Shown piece after piece: positions 54,669-61,682 of a DNA stretch of 64,000 nucleotides. The notes below the pieces were generated by a model. It was not told the origin of the DNA, did not search any database, and saw only the letters and a program-made list of their open reading frames with translations. This stretch comes from Spartobacteria bacterium (lineage in GTDB: Bacteria; Verrucomicrobiota; Verrucomicrobiia; Chthoniobacterales; UBA10450). The stretch covers positions 434,001 to 498,000 of the forward strand of contig JAJPGZ010000002.1 of the NCBI GenBank assembly GCA_021325495.1. The letters are read 5' to 3'. The position numbers and the translations under genes are program-made. Positions within the stretch are counted from its first letter, which is position 1; every line of letters begins with the position of its first letter.

Positions 54669-55217
54669 TTACGATTGTCGATCTTGCACTCGTAAGTGCG
54701 TCTTCCCATAGACGAGCGAATCGAGCAGCTCGCCATTTTTGACGACCTCGTGCTTCATCCGGCCTTCGAATAGAAACCCCGCCTTCTCGAGCACGCGTCC
54801 CGACGTGGGATTATTGCTAAACACAAATGCGCTGATGCGATGAAGATCGAAACCCGCAAACGCCGCCTCGCAAAACTTGGTCAACGCTTCGCTCATGATC
54901 CCGCAATTCCAAAACTCGCGCCCGAGCCAATAGCCCACTTCGGCGGTGTGTCGACGGATGTCGCTGCCAAGCCGCAGACCAATCCCGCCGACGGCGGCGC
55001 CGTTCACCTCGATGGCAAAATTTGTTCGCGGCTCGTTCGCCATCGTGCGCGCGAGAAACTCATGCGCGTTGTCGATCGTGTATGGATACGAGAACACGTC
55101 GCTGACGCGGAGCCAGACTTCGCGGTCGTTCGCATGGTGCGCGATCGACTCCGCGTCGTCCGCGCGCCAGTCACGAATCGTGCAGCGCTCGAGCACGAGC
55201 GGCGTGGGCAAGCTCAC
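54669..55217 (-). CDS. GNAT family N-acetyltransferase (RimJ/RimL-like)
   Basis: A 182-residue acetyltransferase. The family signs are a TDRLVLR-like start (PLVLERCTIRDWRADDAESIAHHAND), EVGYWLGREFWNCGIMSEALTKFCEAAF (the acetyl-CoA motif A region) and LHRISAFVFSNNPTSGRVLEKAGFLFEG. It most resembles ribosomal-protein or amino-acid acetyltransferases of the RimL group. The start overlaps the amidohydrolase stop (55214-55217). Its TAA stop overlaps a 10-mer at 54661-54670, beside a second copy at 54676. Confidence 0.9.
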   Translation of the reverse strand: MSLPTPLVLERCTIRDWRADDAESIAHHANDREVWLRVSDVFSYPYTIDNAHEFLARTMANEPRTNFAIEVNGAAVGGIGLRLGSDIRRHTAEVGYWLGREFWNCGIMSEALTKFCEAAFAGFDLHRISAFVFSNNPTSGRVLEKAGFLFEGRMKHEVVKNGELLDSLVYGKTHLRVQDRQS

Positions 55218-56614
55218 TTCAGAATCGAATCGGCCGGATACACGACGCCGCTTTTGATCACGACATCGATGTCAGATGCGTGCGCGATGTCGTCGACCGG
55301 ATTCGATTTTAGAATTACGACGTCGGCGAAATAGCCATTGTCGATCTTGCCGAGATGCGCGCCGGTCTCGCCGCCGAACAATTGGGCCGCGTTCGACGTC
55401 GCGCATTGCAGGATCTGCATGTTCGTTAGGCCGGCTTCCTTCATTAGCTGAAACTCGCGAAACAACGCCGGGCCGTGAATGGTGCCGATGTTTCCCGCGT
55501 CGGTCCCGGCGGCAATGGTCACGCCGGCGTCTTCGAGCTTTTTCAAATTCGGCAGCGCGACGTCGTAAATCTTTTTGATGCGATCGAGCGCTTCCTCCGG
55601 TTTCGCGAGCGCGTCTTTAATGCGGTCCGGCAGTTTGTCCGCCGGGATTTTCGTCACATCGAGCGACGCGATCACTTCCGGATTTCCCCACTTCTGTTCT
55701 TCGGGCGTGAGGTTGAGCTGATGCGAAAAGACACGCCCGTAGCGCTCGAACACCACCAGTGTCGGACACAAAATAACATGTCGATCTTGCAACAACTTCA
55801 CAAACGCATCGTCGATTGGTTTATCGACTACGCTGTGGACAAGAATGTCCGCGCCTTCTTCCACCGCCGCCCGCGCCGTTTCCAGTTCGGTCGCGTGCAC
55901 GGCGACCCGAATGTGGTGCGCATGACTCTCTTCAATCGTCGCATGCGCGATCGGCCGAAACGCATCGACCGGATGATCTTTGTCCACGATGTACCAGATC
56001 TTCACCAGATCCGGTTTTTGTTCGGCGAGTTTGCGCACGAAATCACGCGCTTGATCGACATTGTCGATCTTAACTATCGGTGGATCGCCGAGATCGAGCT
56101 TCTCGCGCGACACGCTTGAGATGAGCGGACCGGCCACGGCGACGCGCGGCGCTTTCGCGGTCGCGTTGGCGCGTTTGCGCACTTCGAGATTCCACATCGG
56201 CCCGCCGACGTCGACCACGCTCGTAATGCCGCAGCGCAAATAACGCGCGAAAGTATCGTCGAGATGCGATTTGATCCATGCTACTTCGTCTTTGTACGGC
56301 CGCACGTTGTTTAGATCGGCGCCGTCCGGTCGCGTAAACAAATCCGCCGACTGAAAGAAATGCACGTGCGTGTCGATGTAGCCCGGTAAAATAAATTTCC
56401 CGCGGCAATCGATCGTGCGTCCGGAGAATTCGGTAAATTCTGGCAACGCATTCGCGCCGGCTTTCGCGATGCGATCGTTGTCGATCAAGACCGTGCCGTG
56501 CTCAGTGATTTCCCCGTCCGCCGGATTGATGATCGTTCCGCCGACAAGCGCGACCTGTTCGGCACGTGCCGTCGTCACCGCGATCAACGCACAGCAGAGT
56601 AACGTGAATCGCAT
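55214..56614 (-). CDS. Exported metal-dependent amidohydrolase (COG1228-like)
   Basis: A 466-residue protein; the ATG at 56614 (MRFTLLCCALIAVTTARAE) starts a signal peptide, and an in-frame GTG lies four codons earlier. Metal-site residues are seen in GYIDTHVHFFQ (HxH), a KI segment after LVKIWYI, AVHATELETARAAVEEGADILVHSV and AAGTDAGNIG (Asp). The family hydrolyses cyclic amides, peptidases and related compounds in the periplasm or outside the cell. It is transcribed with the upstream SDR gene (3-bp gap) and the downstream GNAT gene (overlap). The substrate cannot be predicted. Confidence 0.85.
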   Translation of the reverse strand: MRFTLLCCALIAVTTARAEQVALVGGTIINPADGEITEHGTVLIDNDRIAKAGANALPEFTEFSGRTIDCRGKFILPGYIDTHVHFFQSADLFTRPDGADLNNVRPYKDEVAWIKSHLDDTFARYLRCGITSVVDVGGPMWNLEVRKRANATAKAPRVAVAGPLISSVSREKLDLGDPPIVKIDNVDQARDFVRKLAEQKPDLVKIWYIVDKDHPVDAFRPIAHATIEESHAHHIRVAVHATELETARAAVEEGADILVHSVVDKPIDDAFVKLLQDRHVILCPTLVVFERYGRVFSHQLNLTPEEQKWGNPEVIASLDVTKIPADKLPDRIKDALAKPEEALDRIKKIYDVALPNLKKLEDAGVTIAAGTDAGNIGTIHGPALFREFQLMKEAGLTNMQILQCATSNAAQLFGGETGAHLGKIDNGYFADVVILKSNPVDDIAHASDIDVVIKSGVVYPADSILK

Positions 56615-56616
56615 GT

Positions 56617-57384
56617 TCAATCGCACACGCCCGGCGCCCGCCCGACGTAAAGATCGTCGTTCAATTGCGCGAGCATAAAATCGGCGACGTCAGCGCGGGA
56701 AATTTTTCGCGGCATAATGTAATTGCCGACGTTAAAACCGTGACGGTAATTTCCGCGCGCCGGGCCATCCCTCAGGATCGATGGACGCACCACGATCCAA
56801 TCGATGTCTTTATTTTCTTCGATCAATTTTTCCTGACGCACACGGTCCCAGAAATAAAACGGCAGCACGAGCGGAACGAACAGGAACGTGGCGGGCAAAC
56901 CGAGACGGCCGACGGTTGCGCCCACGCCTAACGAGCTGACGACGATGAGTCGTGGCACGCGACAGGCGCGCATCGCTCGCATGATGTTTGCCGTTCCTTG
57001 CGAAAGGATCGTCGTGGGCATGTAGAAACGCCGATGGCCCAGCGCGGAAAGCACGACGCTCTGCCCTTGCATGGCGGCTTCGAGCTGTGGGTAATTCATG
57101 ATGTCGCCCCGCACGACACGCAGATTCTCGTTCTGAATTTTGAGACCGGCCGCACTCCGCACGAACGCTGTCACCTGATGACCGCGTTCGAGCGCTTGTC
57201 GCACCAGTTCGAATCCCGTCCCGCCAGTCGCACCGATGATGAGCACGTGCGTGCGATTTCCCCAGCCGCGTGACGGCGGCGACTTTTTCTTCGATCGCAA
57301 CGGCCGTCGAATGAGTGCGAGGTTGTACGCGAGCGCGTAGATCAACCACAGCAGCAGGAGAATTTTCCAGAGCGCCATCGTCAA
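56617..57384 (-). CDS. Membrane-anchored NAD(P)-binding SDR-like protein
   Basis: A 255-residue protein with an N-terminal membrane anchor (WKILLLLWLIYALAYNLALI) and an NAD(P)-binding Rossmann fold: THVLIIGATGGTGFELVRQALERGHQVTAFVR, then VRGDIMNYPQLEAAMQGQSVVLSALG. It looks like the atypical SDR group (SDR_a5-like, NmrA-like), whose catalytic Tyr-Lys pair is often absent; no YxxxK motif is visible after the fold. A second ATG two codons later is possible. It follows the CDGSH gene after 33 bp in the same operon. Confidence 0.82.
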   Translation of the reverse strand: MTMALWKILLLLWLIYALAYNLALIRRPLRSKKKSPPSRGWGNRTHVLIIGATGGTGFELVRQALERGHQVTAFVRSAAGLKIQNENLRVVRGDIMNYPQLEAAMQGQSVVLSALGHRRFYMPTTILSQGTANIMRAMRACRVPRLIVVSSLGVGATVGRLGLPATFLFVPLVLPFYFWDRVRQEKLIEENKDIDWIVVRPSILRDGPARGNYRHGFNVGNYIMPRKISRADVADFMLAQLNDDLYVGRAPGVCD

Positions 57385-57417
57385 ACTAGGGAAGCAGGAG
57401 CGTGATCGATGCGCGAG

Positions 57418-57633
57418 TTATTCCTTCGATTCCGGCACCGCTTTTTCCGCGGCCTGGAAGCCGATCTTCGAATGCGTGCCGTCGCAGAACGGTTTTTCCG
57501 TCGAAGCGCCACAACGGCAAAGCGCCATGCGTTGCTCGACCGGAAATTTGTTTCCGTCACTGTCGCTCATTTCCACTTCGCCCTTTACGATGTAGGGCCC
57601 GTTTTTGATTACTTCGATTGTTACTTGCGCCAT
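57418..57633 (-). CDS. CDGSH-type iron-sulfur protein
   Basis: A 71-residue protein with the family's cluster-binding motif CRCGASTEKPFCDGTHSKIGF (C-X-C-X8-C-X3-H), which binds one [2Fe-2S] per CDGSH. This is a short bacterial form with one motif. A preceding beta-strand part (VTIEVIKNGPYIVKGEVEMSD) fits the minimal family. It may carry electrons or act as a redox sensor. It begins the small minus-strand operon and diverges from the 158-residue gene at 57682. Confidence 0.92.
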   Translation of the reverse strand: MAQVTIEVIKNGPYIVKGEVEMSDSDGNKFPVEQRMALCRCGASTEKPFCDGTHSKIGFQAAEKAVPESKE

Positions 57634-57681
57634 AGCGGCCTAACTGTAACCCTGTCCGCGCGAAATCCAGCTAAGATCGAC

Positions 57682-58158
57682 ATGAACGACCTCGGAGCAT
57701 ATATGAACGACCATCTCGCGGGCGCGACCGCCGCGCTCGAGATGCTCGATCATTTGATTAAACGGCATAAAGGCAAACCGCTCGGCGATTTTTTTAAGCA
57801 ACTCGAGGGCGATATCGAGCAAGACGTGCGCACCTTGCAGCGATTGATCGACGAGTCGGGCGCCGGCGAAAGCGCTTTGCGCAAGGCCGGCGGGTGGTTC
57901 GCGGAGAAGCTCGCGCGCACGAAATTCAAGGCCGCGGGCGAATCCCGCGATGACCTCGGATTGCTCCAGGCGCTGGAAACGCTCGAGCTCGGCATTCGCG
58001 GAAAGCAATTGCTCTGGCGTGCGCTCTCGTGTGCAAAATTCCACGGCGCGCAAGATGTCGATCTTATCGCGCTTGAGCGGCGCGCGGTCGAGCAACAGGA
58101 ACGGGTGGAGCGCCAGCGGATGGAGACGGCGCGCAAAGTTTTCGCGGCCGGATCGTAA
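57682..58158 (+). CDS. Helical bundle protein of unknown function
   Basis: A 158-residue protein that is helical throughout (DLGAYMNDHLAGATAALEMLDHLIKRH, LGDFFKQLEGDIEQDVRTLQRLIDESG, LGLLQALETLELGIRGKQLLWRAL, QQERVERQRMETARKVF). The pattern of HDxx and ExxE pairs resembles ferritin-like or DUF892 helical bundles, but the metal ligands of those families are not complete. Its ATG is formed by the end of a 10-mer (57673-57682, AAGATCGACATG). The open frame continues upstream antisense to the CDGSH gene, which I do not count. No family recognised. Confidence 0.7.
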   Translation: MNDLGAYMNDHLAGATAALEMLDHLIKRHKGKPLGDFFKQLEGDIEQDVRTLQRLIDESGAGESALRKAGGWFAEKLARTKFKAAGESRDDLGLLQALETLELGIRGKQLLWRALSCAKFHGAQDVDLIALERRAVEQQERVERQRMETARKVFAAGS

Positions 58159-58218
58159 AGGCACGGCCGGCGGCGGCTCCATTTTCGAATACGCTATCGG
58201 CGGGAGAACCATCTCCGA

Positions 58219-58608
58219 ATGCGACTCAAGGAAGCAAATCACAAAGGGGTGGATGTGTTCGCGCTCGAGGGCGACGTCGATCTCCATTTTGCTCCGAGTT
58301 TGCGCTCGGTTTTGCAGGCAAAAATCAATGCGCATTGCCCGGCGTTGATTGTCGATCTTACGAAGGTCACCTTCATCGACTCAACCGGGCTCTCGGTCAT
58401 CATCGAATACTTTCGGGATATCGCGCGGCACGGCGGAGTGCTTTGTCTTTGTGCGTTGAACCAAGAACTCAAAAGCATTTTTCGAATCGTTGGACTCGAT
58501 CGCACCATCCCAATGTTCGAGACGTTCGATGACGCCGCGAACGCAATCAGCGCTGGCGGCGTTCAACCATATACCGACCCGGCGCTCACTCGCGCGGAGA
58601 AAGTCTAA
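58219..58608 (+). CDS. STAS-domain anti-sigma factor antagonist
   Basis: A 129-residue protein with a complete STAS domain: VFALEGDVDLHFAPSLRSVL, LIVDLTKVTFIDSTGLSVIIEYFRDIA, LCALNQELKSIFRIVGLDRTIPMF. The Ser in FIDSTGL is the site phosphorylated by anti-sigma kinases in SpoIIAA/RsbV proteins. No anti-sigma kinase or sigma factor gene is adjacent. A 10-mer (58350) encodes Val-Asp-Leu of VDLTKV. The C-terminal extension of about 15 residues is polar. It converges on the Gfo/Idh/MocA gene with a four-base overlap. Confidence 0.92.
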   Translation: MRLKEANHKGVDVFALEGDVDLHFAPSLRSVLQAKINAHCPALIVDLTKVTFIDSTGLSVIIEYFRDIARHGGVLCLCALNQELKSIFRIVGLDRTIPMFETFDDAANAISAGGVQPYTDPALTRAEKV

Positions 58609-59807
58609 GCCGGCGCCGGACCGCGAAACGCGTCCACCTTGTCGATCTTCGGCAGCTTCACCACGCGCTGCTTCTTCGCGCTCTCGAAAATCGCTTCGAT
58701 GATGCGCTGGTCCTGCAAGCCTTCTTCGCCGGGAGTGTAAGGCTCGCGATCGTTCATCACGCAATCCGCCATGTGATCGAGGTCGTTCGCGAATTGGTCT
58801 GTCGCCGGAATGTCTGGCAACGGCGGTTCGTTAGGCTGCGCGAACATCTTCAATCCGCGATACGGAAACGCCGGGTCCATCCCGAAGGTCCCGCGGTCCG
58901 CGACGACGCGATACGATTTGGTGTCGTGCGCGTCGAAGCCGCAGGCGCAATTCGCGAGCACGCCGCTCGGGAAACGCATTTGGAAAATGGTGCTCGCGTC
59001 CACTTCCTTGAATAGCGGATTGCCGGGCGGACGGAACGATTCCGCGAAAATCTCGACCGGCTCTTCGCCTAACAAGAAGCGAATGGTATTGATGCAATAC
59101 ACGCCGAGGTCGCCGACCGCGCCGCTACCGGAAAGTTTTTCGCTCAAGCGCCATTCCATCTTGTCGATCTTTTGCATGTTCACCGAATCGATAAATTTCA
59201 CATCACCGAATTTTTTATCGCGCACGAGCCGCTGCATCTGGCGGTTCATCGGCTCATATTGGATGCGATACGCGATCATCAATTTCACTTTCGCGTGGCG
59301 ACACTCGCTGATCATTTGCTGACACTTGGTCATGCTCGTTTCCATCGGTTTTTCGCAAAGCACATGCTTGCCCGCGCGCGCGGCGCGGACGGTGAACTCG
59401 GCGTGCATTGAGTTCGGGAGCACGATGTAAACGACCTGCACGTCCTTGTTCTTGGCGATGCGGCCGAAGTTTTTGTAATTGTAAATCGACTTCGGATCGA
59501 CGCCGTTCTCCTGCGCGATGCGTTGCGCTTTGGCGGCGTCGCCGCTGACGAGCGCGGTCAGCTTCGCTTTTTTGCTCGCGCGAAATGCTGGGATTAATTG
59601 TTCGATCGACAATCGACCAAGGCCGACGAGCGCAAAGCCGACGCGATCGCCGGTTGCGACAGCGGGCGCTTCTTGCGAGGACTCTTCATCAGGTGTCTCT
59701 TCCTGCGCGCGCGCAAAACGCGCGGCCGCGCCGGCGAAAGTGAGCGCCATCGCACCGCGCGCCGCGCGCGAGATGAAGTTGCGCCGATTAAAGAGATCGG
59801 AATCCAT
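58605..59807 (-). CDS. TAT-exported Gfo/Idh/MocA-family oxidoreductase
   Basis: A 400-residue protein; the ATG at 59807 (MDSDLFNRRNFISRAARG) gives a twin-arginine signal (NRRNF) followed by a hydrophobic part (AMALTFAGAAARFARA). The NAD(P)-binding fold shows VGFALVGLGRLSIEQLIPAFRAS; the family Lys is in HVLCEKPMETS. The C-terminal domain follows. Members act on sugars, inositols and aminosugars; exported forms include the glucose-fructose-oxidoreductase-like group. The substrate is not determined. The 59808-59999 gap upstream holds the composite palindrome. Confidence 0.92.
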   Translation of the reverse strand: MDSDLFNRRNFISRAARGAMALTFAGAAARFARAQEETPDEESSQEAPAVATGDRVGFALVGLGRLSIEQLIPAFRASKKAKLTALVSGDAAKAQRIAQENGVDPKSIYNYKNFGRIAKNKDVQVVYIVLPNSMHAEFTVRAARAGKHVLCEKPMETSMTKCQQMISECRHAKVKLMIAYRIQYEPMNRQMQRLVRDKKFGDVKFIDSVNMQKIDKMEWRLSEKLSGSGAVGDLGVYCINTIRFLLGEEPVEIFAESFRPPGNPLFKEVDASTIFQMRFPSGVLANCACGFDAHDTKSYRVVADRGTFGMDPAFPYRGLKMFAQPNEPPLPDIPATDQFANDLDHMADCVMNDREPYTPGEEGLQDQRIIEAIFESAKKQRVVKLPKIDKVDAFRGPAPA

Positions 59808-59847
59808 ACCAATATTTCGCACATCGTCCCGGACGTGGCGGCAGAAT

Positions 59848-59978
59848 TCTGGGGAGCACAGGCCGCCGGCCGAATGCAGTTTGCGCATAGCGCAAACATT
59901 TATCGATGTCGTTGGGGGTTGATTACTGTTCGCGGCGAGCCGCCGCGAACTACAGGCCAGCGGCCTGTGCTCCCCAGA
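59848..59978. repeat. Composite palindromic (REP-like) element
   Basis: A perfect 17-bp inverted repeat TCTGGGGAGCACAGGCC (59848-59864) / GGCCTGTGCTCCCCAGA (59962-59978) extends to about 24 bp with one mismatch. Between the arms lies a separate perfect hairpin with 10-bp arms, GTTCGCGGCG / CGCCGCGAAC (59928-59950, 3-nt loop), and ACAGGCC-AGC-GGCCTGT at 59952-59968. The element lies between the helicase stop (60000) and the start of the Gfo/Idh gene, and may end helicase transcription. Its nested palindromes look like REP or RNase-III-type repeats, or the remnant of a small mobile element. Confidence 0.85.
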
Positions 59979-59999
59979 AGAAAAAGTGAGATGTCGATC

Positions 60000-61217
60000 T
60001 TAGCGACGTCGCCGGCCGAACGAATAACCGCGATGGGTCCGGCCGCCGCCGATGGCGCGTTTTCCGCCAGACGCCGCCTCAGGTTCGAACAACGCGGTGT
60101 AGAGATACGGAAAATTCTCCAGCTTCAGCCGCGGAATCTTTCGCCCAATAAATCGCTCGATCGCCTGCAACGCCGCCGATTCCTCGCCATTCATGAGCGT
60201 GAACGCGTCGCCGACATTTTGCGCGCGACCGGTGCGGCCGATGCGGTGGACATAATCTTCCGGATGTTCCGGCACATCGTAATTGATAACGTGACTGACG
60301 CCGGCGATGTCGAGCCCGCGCGCGGCGATATCGGTCGCGACCATCACTTCGTATTTGCCGCTCTTGAATCCTTCGAGCGCTTCGATGCGTTCGCGCTGGG
60401 TGCGGTTGGAATGCAACACCGCAACGGAGTGATTTCCTTGTTTTAATTTGTGCGCGATGCGATCGGCGCCGTGTTTCGTTCGCGAAAAAATGAGAGCGCT
60501 GTCGAAGTTGGTCCGTTCGAGTAATGCCATGAGCAAATCGAATTTTTGTTCGGCCGCGACCGGATAAACCGCGTGCGTGACCGTTTCCGCGGGCGAACGT
60601 TGCACGCCGATTTCCACCGTTTCCGGTTCGTGCAAAACCCAAGCCGCGAGGCGTTCGATCTCCGGCGGCAACGTCGCGGAAAACAGAAGCGTTTGTCGAT
60701 CTTTCGAAATTTTTTCGACGATCCGGCGCACGTCCGGGAGAAATCCCATGTCGAGCATGCGATCGACTTCATCGAGCACCAGAATGTGCACGTCACGAAA
60801 ATTGAGCGTGCCTTGTTCGAGATGATCGAGCAGACGACCCGGGGTCGCGATCACCACGTCCATGCCTGCTTTCAAATCTTCGCGCTGTTTTCCATAGCCA
60901 ACGCCACCGTGAATCACGGTCGCGCGGATATCGGTGAATCGTCCATAATCGCGAAACGCGGTTTCGACTTGCGCCGCGAGCTCGCGCGTCGGTTCGAGCA
61001 CGAGACAACGAAATTTTCCGTGCTCGCCTAACAACGTCAGGATCGGCAGGGCGAACGCCGCGGTCTTGCCCGTGCCGGTTTGCGCAGTGCCGATCAAATC
61101 TTTTCCGGCGAGAATAATCGGGAAGGCGCGGAGTTGGATTGGCGTCGGCTCGGCGAAGCCCATGGCCTGGGTCCCGCGCACGACTTCCGGCGAAAGTCCG
61201 AAATTATTGAATGACAC
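60000..61217 (-). CDS. DEAD-box RNA helicase (RhlE-like)
   Basis: A 405-residue helicase; the GTG at 61217 (VSFNNFGLSPEVVRG) is chosen because this is the usual RhlE start. Motifs in order: Q motif GFAEPTPIQLRAFP, motif I AQTGTGKTAAF, Ia PTRELAAQ, Ib TPGRLLD, II VLDEVDRMLDMGF (DEVD instead of DEAD), III FSATLP, IV LIFSRTKHGADR, V TDIAARGLDI and VI HRIGRTGRA. The DEVD form of motif II is common in RhlE proteins. A basic C-terminus follows. It unwinds short RNA duplexes in ribosome assembly and RNA decay. Its TAA stop overlaps a 10-mer (59992-60001). Confidence 0.93.
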   Translation of the reverse strand: MSFNNFGLSPEVVRGTQAMGFAEPTPIQLRAFPIILAGKDLIGTAQTGTGKTAAFALPILTLLGEHGKFRCLVLEPTRELAAQVETAFRDYGRFTDIRATVIHGGVGYGKQREDLKAGMDVVIATPGRLLDHLEQGTLNFRDVHILVLDEVDRMLDMGFLPDVRRIVEKISKDRQTLLFSATLPPEIERLAAWVLHEPETVEIGVQRSPAETVTHAVYPVAAEQKFDLLMALLERTNFDSALIFSRTKHGADRIAHKLKQGNHSVAVLHSNRTQRERIEALEGFKSGKYEVMVATDIAARGLDIAGVSHVINYDVPEHPEDYVHRIGRTGRAQNVGDAFTLMNGEESAALQAIERFIGRKIPRLKLENFPYLYTALFEPEAASGGKRAIGGGRTHRGYSFGRRRR

Positions 61218-61243
61218 GCGGGAACGTATGAGCGTGCTGCGAC

Positions 61244-61681
61244 ATGTCGATCTTTGTTTTGGCCGATACGCACAACAAGCTGCCGCAATCGATTGTCGAT
61301 CTTGCGCGAGAGGCGGAGGAGATTTGGCATCTCGGCGACGTTTGCGCGGAGAGAATTTTGGACGAGCTGCGCACGATCGGGCCAAGGGTTACGCTTGTTA
61401 GGGGAAATTGCGATTCGAATTACGACTGGCCGTTAGTTGTCGATCTTGCGCGTGGCGGATTGAAGTTTCGATTACAACACATCCCTCCGGACAAACCGCC
61501 GGACGACGTCGATGTTGTGCTGCATGGCCACACGCACGTGCCGAGAAATGAGAAACGCGCAGGCGTTTTGTTTCTCAATCCGGGTTGCGTAACGCGACCG
61601 AATCGCGGATCGCCGCCGAGCGTGGCCTGGCTCAAGATCGACAACGGCAAAATAGACTGGCGACTAGTCCCGCTTCGTTAG
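61244..61681 (+). CDS. YfcE/MJ0936-type metallophosphoesterase
   Basis: A 145-residue calcineurin-like phosphoesterase with the metal-binding motifs DTHNKLP, HLGDVC, GNCDSN and VLHGHTHVPR in the right order; its length is typical of the small YfcE family. It hydrolyses phosphodiesters such as cyclic nucleotides or small model substrates. The frame has four 10-mers (61245, 61294, 61438, 61634). The first covers the codons just after the ATG. It diverges from the helicase with 26 bp between the starts and ends two bases before the end of the convergent permease gene. Confidence 0.92.
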   Translation: MSIFVLADTHNKLPQSIVDLAREAEEIWHLGDVCAERILDELRTIGPRVTLVRGNCDSNYDWPLVVDLARGGLKFRLQHIPPDKPPDDVDVVLHGHTHVPRNEKRAGVLFLNPGCVTRPNRGSPPSVAWLKIDNGKIDWRLVPLR

Positions 61682-61682
61682 G

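Noticed and set aside
57409-57681. Plus-strand upstream extension of the 158-residue protein
   Set aside because: It runs antisense to the CDGSH gene, whose motif is complete. The ATG at 57682 is the better start.
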